A DNA stretch of 50,729 nucleotides from an uncultured Dorea sp. (GTDB taxonomy: Bacteria; Bacillota; Clostridia; Lachnospirales; Lachnospiraceae): positions 1 to 50,729 of the forward strand of contig CAJTVY010000024.1 of the NCBI GenBank assembly GCA_910579925.1, read 5' to 3'. The notes under the pieces were generated by a model. It was not told the origin of the DNA. It did not search any database and saw nothing but the letters and a program-made list of their open reading frames with translations. Of this stretch, positions 1 through 6,709 are shown one piece after another. Within the stretch, counting starts at the first letter, position 1. Each line of letters starts with the position of its first letter. A program made the position numbers and the translations under genes.

Positions 1-276
1 GATTGTTTCGTTGTGGTGACTTAACAATACTACTTTTAGGACTTGCTTTCCACTGCTTTTGTTATAGAAAACAGAAAATCGCTATGCCACAGCCTTGGCA
101 GGCCATCGCGCAGCGATTTTGTTCAATTGATATTTTCCTTGTTAATGTTATTTATACATGGTGATAGAACCATATAATAAGGGTGGATAAGGAGAAAATC
201 GGTATTTTGCTGCTGGCTCTTTTTTTGCTCTAAAATTTTTCAGAACAGTAAAAATATAGTGTCAAATTTTTATGGA

Positions 277-305
277 GCTTTCCGAGAAATCGGAAAGCCC
301 TTTTT
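277..305 (+). terminator. Intrinsic terminator
   Basis: A perfect 9-bp stem, GCTTTCCGA (277-285) and TCGGAAAGC (290-298), closes a GAAA tetraloop and is followed by CC and five T residues. It would end transcription entering from the left edge of the window. The gene it belongs to lies outside the window. Confidence 0.75.
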
Positions 306-342
306 AAAAATTGGCACCATTTTCATCGGAGTTTATCTTTTA

Positions 343-372
343 GTGGCAAATGAAGCTGGGAAGAGGTATAAT
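343..372 (+). promoter_or_regulatory. Probable sigma-A promoter
   Basis: A perfect -10 box TATAAT (367-372) lies 18 bp after a poor -35 TGGCAA (343-348). It is placed to transcribe the gene remnant that starts at 444. Confidence 0.4.
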
Positions 373-443
373 CTATCGTAAATAGAAGCAGTTTGCTGAA
401 GCACACAAGTTGATACAAATTGTAAATTTGTGGAGGTTTGAAG

Positions 444-1010
444 ATGAAAAAACGAATTAACTAATCAGTACAGTTGATAAAAACTGTTAGCAGATTGTAC
501 TGAGGGAAAATAACTTGCTGGCAGTCACAACTGTACGGATTATCTGAAGAGGCATTGATTTCATTGGATTGTAAGTGCGAGTATCTTTTTGGCGGAGATA
601 TTTTATCCCTTACTGGATTGACTGGTTTTGAAAATTCCTTAGCATTTGATGAAAATGGTTCTACATCAGCAAAAGGTGTTCATATTGCAAAGGACAATAA
701 TAAAATTATTGGAGTAGCAGACGCCGCAGAATCATCAACAGATAGCGTATGGGAAATAGGTATAGATGTCATGGAAGAAGATAGAAATGCCAGATTGGGA
801 ACGCATTTAGTGAGGGGATTGACTAAAGAATTACTGGCACGGAATATTATTTCATTCTATTCTACTTCTATAACGAATATTGGTTCGCAGATGGTAGCAA
901 GTAGATGTGGCGATATATCATTATGGGTTGATACATTCGGAACTATTCTTGATGGAAGTTCAGTATATAATGACATGATTAAAGGTTTATCATTGGCATT
1001 TGCTGAATGA
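444..1010 (+). pseudogene. Decayed GNAT-family acetyltransferase
   Basis: An ATG at 444 sits 7 bp after a GGAGG ribosome site, but its frame meets stops at 462 (TAA) and 501 (TGA). It is then open to 1010. Only the part after about 555 reads as a protein: it ends in a GNAT-like acetyl-CoA binding region (GIDVMEEDRNARLGTHL, then STSITNIGSQMVASRCG), as in N-acetyltransferases that use acetyl-CoA. The second frame between the two stops also reads plausibly (ENNLLAVTTVRII), so frameshifts as well as stops probably split the N-terminal half. A TTG at 555 could start a 151-residue product, but it has no good ribosome site. The substrate is unknown. I read this as a dead gene in the same decaying stretch as the next GNAT remnant. 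Confidence 0.55.
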
Positions 1011-1109
1011 AAAGAAAGGAAACCAAAAGAACTAGAAAATTCTTGTCAAGAGACTGCGCCGTAAATATATGGAATAGTAAAAAGATGTTACATAAAGGAG
1101 AAGACGATA

Positions 1110-1569
1110 GTGTACAAAGAAATAATTGCATATGAGATGTCATTTGATAAAATACCAGAGTATCCAACGGATGTATGTTGTGTCCCTTTTCAAGAACAGT
1201 ATTGGGATGAATAAACTTTATAATGATTGCTTTTATGAAATGAGAAAAACGTTAGAAGTTGAACCAATAAATTTTTATTCTGACTATTCTCAGATCAAAG
1301 ATAAAATAAATGATATTTTTTTATATTTGCAAAATGGAATAATTGTAGGTGCTGTTTCTTGCTATGGAAATGAGTTAGATGACCTAATTGTGGCGAAATC
1401 GTTTCAAGGACAAGGGTTAGGGCAGAAATTGTTATTATGGGGAATGAATCATATAAAAAAACAGGGTTATGAAGAAATTATTTTACATGTAGCTGAATGG
1501 AATCAAAATGCTGTGAAGCTGTATCTGAAAAATGGATTTCGTATCAAGAAAAGGGGCAAGGTTCGTTAG
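1110..1569 (+). pseudogene. GNAT-family acetyltransferase broken by one frameshift
   Basis: A GTG at 1110 follows AAAGGAG (1094-1100) at ideal spacing and opens a frame beginning MYKEIIAYEMSFDKIPEYP. This stops at TAA 1212. The adjacent frame continues from about 1207 with NKLYNDCFYEMRKTL and then a complete GNAT core. That core has the acetyl-CoA loop motif QGQGLGQKLL and the C-terminal segment WNQNAVKLYLKNGF. Joined across the shift the protein would be about 152 residues, normal for a single-domain GNAT enzyme. An alternative start at 1126 would give an N-terminus unlike any GNAT and has no ribosome site, so I consider it an artefact. The acceptor substrate is unknown. A sequencing error in the run near 1207-1214 could also explain the shift. 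Confidence 0.65.
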
Positions 1570-1685
1570 GGACAAGTTTCGTGGGGGCTTTGCAGCGTGT
1601 TGCTGGTCGCAGAGCGAACAGTAATAGTGTGTGACATGGCTGTTTCTGTGTCATAGATATTATGGTGGTAAATAGTGTCTGGAAA

Positions 1686-1694
1686 TGGTATAAT
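1686..1694 (+). promoter_or_regulatory. Extended -10 promoter of the hydrolase gene
   Basis: The sequence TGGTATAAT is a perfect -10 with a TGn extension, 45 bp before the hydrolase start. The -35 position has no good match, which is usual for extended -10 promoters. Confidence 0.5.
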
Positions 1695-1738
1695 TCAAAA
1701 AGTAGTCTAGAATTAGAATATTCAGATAGGAAGGGTGA

Positions 1739-2512
1739 ATGGAAATGGTACGACTATATGGTAAAGCGCCTTATAAAATAGTGTTGGTTCATGGCGGTCC
1801 TGGAGCAATAGGGTCACTAAAAGGATTCGCACAAGAATTGGCGGAATTATCGCAAATAGGTGTTGTGGAAACTTTACAATCAAAATATTCCATAGCCGAA
1901 CTTATTGAAGAACTATATATTCAAATCAAAGATAATTGCAGTAATAAAGTAACTTTAATTGGGCACTCCTGGGGGGCGTGGCTAGTAGCGTTTTTGGCAG
2001 AAAAATATCCGGAACTGATTGAACATTTAATTTTAATTGGCAGCGGACCGCTTGAAGATAAATATGTTTCGGAAATAGGTGCTCGTAGATTTCAGAATTT
2101 ATCTGCAGAAGATGGTGCAATATTGCAAAGGTTGATTGACAATCAAGCAACAGATGAGGATATGGAGAAAATTCCAAACATATTTGAAAAAACAGATAAT
2201 TATTGTCTTGAAAGCAGAGAAGAACATAAGGCAGATAAAACAGATAGCGAAATGCATAATAAGGTGTGGAGCGAAGCAGCTAAACTAAGAACTAGTGGGA
2301 AATTACTGAAATCCTTTCAGAATATTAAGAACAAAATATATTTAATACAAGGGAAAGTTGACCCTCATCCAGTAAAAGGTGTAACAATTCCACTGCAAGA
2401 AAATGGAGTTTTGTGTGAAACTTATGTTTTAGAAAAATGTGGTCATAGCCCATTTATGGAAAAATATGCAAAAGATGAGTTTTATAAAATTCTAACTCAA
2501 GTAATTGCATAA
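1739..2512 (+). CDS. Alpha/beta-fold hydrolase
   Basis: This is a cytoplasmic alpha/beta hydrolase of 257 residues with no signal peptide. The oxyanion motif HGGPG is at 18-22, the nucleophile elbow GHSWG at 75-79 (Ser77), the probable acid at Asp208 (GKVDPHP) and the catalytic His at 236 (CGHSPF). HGGPG is shared by proline iminopeptidases and many esterases, so the substrate cannot be assigned. Two ATGs compete. The one at 1739 is only 3 bp from the AGGAAGGG ribosome site (1728-1735), while that at 1745 has the better 9-bp spacing, so the protein may start two residues later. It is the only gene in the first 3 kb that looks intact. It has its own extended -10 promoter and an AT-rich codon use like its decayed neighbours, suggesting joint acquisition. 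Confidence 0.8.
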   Translation: MEMVRLYGKAPYKIVLVHGGPGAIGSLKGFAQELAELSQIGVVETLQSKYSIAELIEELYIQIKDNCSNKVTLIGHSWGAWLVAFLAEKYPELIEHLILIGSGPLEDKYVSEIGARRFQNLSAEDGAILQRLIDNQATDEDMEKIPNIFEKTDNYCLESREEHKADKTDSEMHNKVWSEAAKLRTSGKLLKSFQNIKNKIYLIQGKVDPHPVKGVTIPLQENGVLCETYVLEKCGHSPFMEKYAKDEFYKILTQVIA

Positions 2513-2652
2513 ATATCATTTTGAAGAGGAATAGAATGTTTATCAACTTTTTCCTTAGTGATATAAGCCGTAATAGGAGGTTTGAACTTGGGAACCGCAA
2601 AAGCGTTGAAAGGAAGCTGCTTTTTACCGAAAAAATACTTTAAAAATATTCT

Positions 2653-2904
2653 ATGAAAAAAGAAAATTTATGGGAAGAAACTCGTGAAGAATCAGGCATT
2701 TCGGAGGAATTTTTTAATGAATATTTAAAAAATCAGAGACGGGCCTGTGCCTATAAGTTGGGAAAACCGGTACGGTATGAAGTTCCTATGGAATTAATAA
2801 GGATGGGAATCAATTATGTACCGCAGTCCTATGTTTATGTTAAAACAAGAGAACTTAATGGAGCAGAAGCGGCGGGGGAGCAGACAAAAATCTGGACTGG
2901 TTAA
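2653..2904 (+). pseudogene. C-terminal remnant of an ASCH/PUA-like domain protein
   Basis: About the first 65 residues resemble the C-terminal half of PUA/ASCH-like proteins (COG4933 type): an acidic helix (EESGISEEFFNEYL), then a strand pair with GKPVRYEVPMEL, then the VPQSYVYV strand that normally closes the fold. The N-terminal half is missing. A TTG at 2588 with AGGAGG upstream opens a short frame that stops at 2654-2656, so the gene has probably lost its middle or shifted. After about 2847 the similarity stops and base composition rises, which looks like a junction with unrelated DNA. The assignment is by eye, and a function should not be inferred. Confidence 0.35.
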
Positions 2905-3045
2905 GCTGCCAACCAAGACTTTGTCTCCCGCCGAGTGTTCTGACCGCATTATATTCCGACAAACCTCCTCGTGTGCTGACACATTTACATTTCGCTAAAT
3001 GACTTGCCTGGATTTCCATCGGACTTAAAGAAACATAAGAAAGCC
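2905..3045. other. Non-coding junction between accessory remnants and the MoxR operon
   Basis: No gene is supported here. The first part is GC-richer than the DNA to its left. Open frames exist on the minus strand across it, but they lack ribosome sites and overlap the end of the DUF4129 gene, so I treat the stretch as non-coding. Confidence 0.35.
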
Positions 3046-4317
3046 TTACTGTTGATTTTTGAGAATACGAAATTGACGTGCTTCTTCCTGTGTACACGCT
3101 TCCTTTCCATAACGCGCCTTTTCATATAATCCATGGATTCTGGCCATATCCAGGTTCTCCTTTTCATAGAGCCCTGCCTTGTATTCCAGTTGAAGCGGCG
3201 TCTCATTTCCAACCGGCTTCTCCTGCAAAGTCCGTCGGATCATTTTTTTATATAATCTCCGGATCTTTCGGTCGGGTGAACGGTAAACATCTTTACTGCC
3301 AGACTTAATCAGCCGTGTCTTTTTTTCTATGTCATTATCTTCTTTTCCAAGAAAGATAATCTCATCTTCCTCGTTGCCGGCAAATGATTCCATAGCCTTT
3401 CGGATTGCCTTGAAAATAATCTTCACTACTGCAAAAAGCATACCGGCCAGTGTAAAAATATAGAGAGCTTCAGAAGCCGTCTTCATCCATTCCGGCGTTT
3501 CTTTTGCCTGGGATTTTAACCACAGAAGTTCTTCCATTAAGTAGTCCGGCTCGGTATTTTCTTCAAAGAATTCAGGCATCTGCACTCCCGTATCCAATGG
3601 TTCCAACCGGAGTTTTGAAAGAGGTTCTTCGTGATAAACGGCGGCTGGAACCATGAATACAACCAGCCCTGTTAGTCCGGCAAGAAGAATTGCATTCCCG
3701 ATTTTTCTCATGGCGCTGGCAGGAAGGTTCGCAACATAGATGTTTTCCCTCACAAACCCGTCCAGCCGTTCCAGATAACAGTAAGCCATACAGACGCATA
3801 AGTCTGCGGCAAGGAGTCCCAGCATAAGGTTGAGCAGTCCCTTCCGGTGAAAAGTAAGCAGACCCAGATACATTGCTGCAAGAAGCAGACAGTAAGGTAT
3901 TCTGGGAGTGTCCAGAAGCGTGGGTACTTCCCAGGTGTCAGTATCTTCCTGTGCCCCGGCTTCACCCGGCATTTCTTTCATCTTTCTTCGTATTTCCCAC
4001 TGTTTTATCTTCACATAAAAGCGGAACGCAAAGACGAAAGCGGTGAGAAGTCCGGTAAGGATCGAATGGCTGAACGTCCACATTCCCCAGGTAACGATCA
4101 GGGAAACTACGAGGAAAATCCAGAGATTCCGGCACCTTCTGATCGCAAGAAAGGAAAGAATTACGGGACAAAGCATGAAAACCCCGTTCAAAAGAGTGTC
4201 GGCAAGTTCCTGTCCGCGGCAGTTTAAAATAGCGGCGGCAAGTGCATAGATGCCCTCAAAAATCAGGATATCGTGTATCCATGAAAGCAGAATTAAAACA
4301 GGACTTTTTTCTTTCAT
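3046..4317 (-). CDS. Multi-pass membrane protein with DUF4129-like C-terminus
   Basis: This 423-residue protein has several hydrophobic segments in its first 225 residues and another near 285-305, then a charged cytoplasmic tail. The tail (RLYKKMIRRTL, TPLQLE, HGLYEKARYG) fits the DUF4129 pattern. That domain typically follows transglutaminase-like or membrane regions in operons with MoxR and DUF58 proteins, as seen here. I start it at ATG 4317, which overlaps the DUF58 stop as TAATG and follows GGGAG. An ATG at 4335 lies inside the DUF58 gene without a ribosome site. No transglutaminase catalytic triad is present, so this is probably a structural partner in the membrane. The exact function is unknown. 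Confidence 0.7.
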   Translation of the reverse strand: MKEKSPVLILLSWIHDILIFEGIYALAAAILNCRGQELADTLLNGVFMLCPVILSFLAIRRCRNLWIFLVVSLIVTWGMWTFSHSILTGLLTAFVFAFRFYVKIKQWEIRRKMKEMPGEAGAQEDTDTWEVPTLLDTPRIPYCLLLAAMYLGLLTFHRKGLLNLMLGLLAADLCVCMAYCYLERLDGFVRENIYVANLPASAMRKIGNAILLAGLTGLVVFMVPAAVYHEEPLSKLRLEPLDTGVQMPEFFEENTEPDYLMEELLWLKSQAKETPEWMKTASEALYIFTLAGMLFAVVKIIFKAIRKAMESFAGNEEDEIIFLGKEDNDIEKKTRLIKSGSKDVYRSPDRKIRRLYKKMIRRTLQEKPVGNETPLQLEYKAGLYEKENLDMARIHGLYEKARYGKEACTQEEARQFRILKNQQ

Positions 4318-5420
4318 TATCCATTCATCTCCCATTTAAAAATATTGACGCCCCTAATGGTTCCAACCGTATATTCAGAAGAAGCCTGTACGGGAATAAT
4401 CCATAAGACCGGACTGCCTTTTTCTGCCATGGAGGCGATTGCTCTGACGTTCTCTGAGTCCTGGTTCATGGAAATGATTACATAGATAACGTCTGACTGC
4501 AGATGTTCTCTCTCTGTTCTCAATTCTTCCCCCAGTCTCTTTACGGGCTTACGGGTATTAATGCGGGAAAGTTCCTGATAAAGTGTCTGTATCTGCCCGG
4601 CGCCTTCCTTCAGACAGATCGTCTTGAATCCATTCCCGGCGACCGTAAGTTCCATCCGCTCCTTTACGACACGGGAGGCAAGAGAGGCCGCAATGCGTAT
4701 CCCTTCCTCTGTCAGTTCGTCATGGCGGAGGATGCCGGAATCTTCCGTATCCAGTATGATTTTTATACGGATGTTAGTCGTCGAGTCAAACTGATTCACC
4801 AGAAGACCCTGGCCTTTGGAAGACGCTTTCCAGTTAATGTGATGCATAGGATCAGACGGATGGTAATCCCGGATTCCGGAAAAACAAAAAGGGTCTGGAA
4901 ACAGCCGGTTCTGAGTTACGATCATACCAGAAATCGCCTTGTTAAGCAGTGAAATTCGCTGGGTAGAAAGCAGCCTCGGATAGACATACAGTGCGGTTTT
5001 TAGCGTCTGGCTTTTGTGGAAACTGTTGCGGAAAAAGAAATCATATCCGATTACATCGGCGGTTGTAATCTCATAGTATCCTCTCTTTTCACACCGGAAA
5101 GGAAGGCGGCGGATGACCTTCTGCCGTGAAAAGAGAGAAAAGATATCCCTTCTGTAACTCTGATCCGTTACATTGGCATTTTCTTTTGCTTCCCCTGAAA
5201 ATTTCAGTGAGCGGTCCATTGCAAGATTGACTTCCAGGGCAGGCAGCGGAAGAGGCTTATCATTGGTAATCTCCTCTCTGAGATAGGAAAAGTCTCCCTC
5301 ATAGGAAGAGCGGGCCTCAAAATTCACTGTGATGGCAAGCCCTGCGTTCCAGTATTTTCTGTAAATAATATGCTGAAGCAGATAGAAAAACCCGGCTCCG
5401 GCTAACAGTAATAATAACAT
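4317..5420 (-). CDS. DUF58 domain protein
   Basis: This 367-residue protein begins with a hydrophobic segment (residues 1-14). The DUF58 signature is near the middle: GIRDYHPSDPMHHINWKAS followed by LLVNQFD. C-terminally it resembles a von Willebrand A fold (IILDTEDSG with a later Ser/Thr-rich loop). DUF58 proteins are encoded next to MoxR ATPases and are thought to act with them as chaperone-type assembly systems for membrane or metal-dependent proteins; direct function is poorly known. The gene starts 13 bp after the MoxR stop with AAAGGAGA upstream, and its stop overlaps the next start, so the three genes form one translationally coupled operon. Confidence 0.82.
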   Translation of the reverse strand: MLLLLLAGAGFFYLLQHIIYRKYWNAGLAITVNFEARSSYEGDFSYLREEITNDKPLPLPALEVNLAMDRSLKFSGEAKENANVTDQSYRRDIFSLFSRQKVIRRLPFRCEKRGYYEITTADVIGYDFFFRNSFHKSQTLKTALYVYPRLLSTQRISLLNKAISGMIVTQNRLFPDPFCFSGIRDYHPSDPMHHINWKASSKGQGLLVNQFDSTTNIRIKIILDTEDSGILRHDELTEEGIRIAASLASRVVKERMELTVAGNGFKTICLKEGAGQIQTLYQELSRINTRKPVKRLGEELRTEREHLQSDVIYVIISMNQDSENVRAIASMAEKGSPVLWIIPVQASSEYTVGTIRGVNIFKWEMNG

Positions 5421-5433
5421 GACTGTCTCTCCT

Positions 5434-6378
5434 TTACCGTTTATCCCAGTCTTCTGAAGGAACAGGCACTGAGTTTAAGATCTCCAGGAGGATCTCTTCT
5501 TCGTACTTTGCGCCTTCTGCAGGGACGGCCAGAGTGAGCCGGTGGGAAAGAACCGGAATGGCAACGCTTTTAATATCCTCTGGCGCCACATAATCCCGGC
5601 CTTCCGTCATTGCAAATCCCTGTGCGGCCCGTACAAAGGCAAGGGTTCCTCTGGGACTGATGCCCTGCATGATCTTAGGGTGATTTCTGGTAGCGTGTAC
5701 CGTCTCAATCATGTATCTGAGCAGATCTTTGTGGATATAGATGCCACAGCACTGCTCCTGAAGTTTTACCAGTTCCTCTTTTTGACAGATACTTTCAAGT
5801 GCAGTAAGAGGTTCGTCCATCAGGAAACGTTCTACCATGGATAATTCCTGCTGCTGCGTCATATTCTCCATACCAATCCGCATAAGAAAACGATCCGTCT
5901 GCGCCTCTGGCAGAGGGAAGGTGCCCAGGTTTTCCAGGGGATTCTGGGTAGCGATGACAAAGAAGGGCGTCTCTAAGACTCTGGTCTTTCCGTCTACCGT
6001 GACCTGTCCTTCGGCCATACATTCCAGAAGACTGCTCTGCGTCTTTGGCGTGGCGCGGTTGATTTCGTCTGCAAGCAGGATATTGCAGAATACCGGACCT
6101 TCCCGGAACTGAAACTCACTTTTTTTGGAATCGAAATAATTAAGACCGGTTACGTCTGAGGGAAGCAGGTCAGGAGTAAACTGAACTCTTCCAAACTGCG
6201 CCTGAACTGATCTGGCGAGAGATTTGGCAAGCACAGTCTTTCCGGTTCCTGGGACGTCCTCTAAAAGCACATGGCCTTTGGCCAGGATTGCAGCGATAAT
6301 AAGCTTTATGGTTCTTTCATTTCCGATCATGACTCTGGAAATATTGTTTTTAAGGTCTTCAAGCAGTTTCAGGTTCAT
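5434..6378 (-). CDS. MoxR-family AAA+ ATPase
   Basis: A 314-residue AAA+ ATPase of the MoxR group. The Walker A motif is GTGKT within VPGTGKTVLAKSLA. Walker B is LLADEINRA, followed by the MoxR signature PKTQSSLLECMAEGQV, then sensor motif IATQNPLE with PLPEAQTDRF. The C-terminal lid has the conserved SPRGTLAFVRAAQ. MoxR ATPases hydrolyse ATP to remodel or activate partner proteins, here probably the DUF58 and DUF4129 proteins encoded directly downstream. I start it at ATG 6378 because AGGGAGGA (6390-6397) precedes this codon at 11 bp. ATGs at 6417 and 6408 lie upstream of that ribosome site. Confidence 0.9.
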   Translation of the reverse strand: MNLKLLEDLKNNISRVMIGNERTIKLIIAAILAKGHVLLEDVPGTGKTVLAKSLARSVQAQFGRVQFTPDLLPSDVTGLNYFDSKKSEFQFREGPVFCNILLADEINRATPKTQSSLLECMAEGQVTVDGKTRVLETPFFVIATQNPLENLGTFPLPEAQTDRFLMRIGMENMTQQQELSMVERFLMDEPLTALESICQKEELVKLQEQCCGIYIHKDLLRYMIETVHATRNHPKIMQGISPRGTLAFVRAAQGFAMTEGRDYVAPEDIKSVAIPVLSHRLTLAVPAEGAKYEEEILLEILNSVPVPSEDWDKR

Positions 6379-6425
6379 CTTTTGTATTATCCTCCCTAAT
6401 TCATTCATTGCTTTCAAGTAATTCT

Positions 6426-6454
6426 ATTCTATCAAATTTTCTGACAGATATCAA
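6426..6454 (-). promoter_or_regulatory. Promoter of the MoxR operon
   Basis: On the minus strand, -35 TTGATA (6454-6449) and -10 TAGAAT (6431-6426) are separated by 17 bp. The start would fall about 40 bp before the MoxR ATG. The -35 box abuts the miniature transposon at 6462 and shares one base with its target duplication. Confidence 0.6.
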
Positions 6455-6461
6455 TTTGTTC
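6454..6461. repeat. Left 8-bp target site duplication
   Basis: ATTTGTTC is repeated exactly at 6606-6613 and the two copies abut the 14-bp inverted ends of the miniature transposon. Confidence 0.8.
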
Positions 6462-6605
6462 GTAACAGTTCAGCCTTCCGGCTTCGCTGTTACGAAATCC
6501 GCCCATTTTAAAGTTTGCCTGCGGCAAAGAGGCGGATTCCCGGCTACTCCAATTCATTGGCTGCTAACTGCGCAGCAAGTGCGCAGTTGCAGGCTGAACT
6601 GTTAC
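6462..6605. mobile_element. 144-bp miniature inverted-repeat transposon, IS66-like ends
   Basis: The ends GTAACAGTTCAGCC (6462-6475) and GGCTGAACTGTTAC (6592-6605) are perfect 14-bp inverted repeats. The octamer ATTTGTTC flanks the element exactly on both sides (6454-6461 and 6606-6613), the mark of transposition with an 8-bp target duplication. The inside is non-coding and densely folded. It holds hairpins at 6461-6494, 6496-6538 (AATCCGCC/GGCGGATT enclosing TTTGCC/GGCAAA) and 6566-6588 (AACTGCGCA/TGCGCAGTT). Ends starting GTAA and 8-bp duplications are typical of IS66-family elements, so a transposase supplied elsewhere probably moved it. It separates two divergent promoters that would otherwise lie about 28 bp apart. 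Confidence 0.85.
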
Positions 6606-6613
6606 ATTTGTTC
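6606..6613. repeat. Right 8-bp target site duplication
   Basis: ATTTGTTC, identical to 6454-6461. An unmutated duplication suggests a fairly recent insertion. Confidence 0.8.
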
Positions 6614-6634
6614 AGACCATTTAAGTCGATAGAA

Positions 6635-6664
6635 TAGACAAACATTCGTTGAAAATGTTATGAT
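6635..6664 (+). promoter_or_regulatory. Promoter of the alpha-xylosidase gene
   Basis: The -35 box TAGACA (6635-6640) and -10 TATGAT (6659-6664) each match consensus at five of six bases, with an 18-bp spacer. Transcription would start about 40 bp before the gene. No obvious operator palindrome is seen between this promoter and the gene. Confidence 0.5.
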
Positions 6665-6709
6665 AGTCAAAGTTATTACAAATAAGGAAGAATTGCGAGG
6701 TAGATGAAC

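Larger units (their letters stand above)
1..443. other. AT-rich intergenic stretch before the first decayed gene
   Basis: I see no credible coding region here. The stretch holds a long hairpin whose arms AAAATCGCT (75-83) and AGCGATTTT (112-120) enclose short GCC/GGC stems, a clear intrinsic terminator at 277-305, and a TATAAT promoter box just before the gene remnant at 444. The composition is clearly AT-richer than the metabolic genes after 6.7 kb, which fits accessory DNA. Confidence 0.5.

Noticed and set aside
2855..3097. A minus-strand frame of 80 codons downstream of the ASCH remnant
   Set aside because: It has no ribosome site and overlaps the 3' end of the DUF4129 gene in another frame. 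I could not link it to any protein family.
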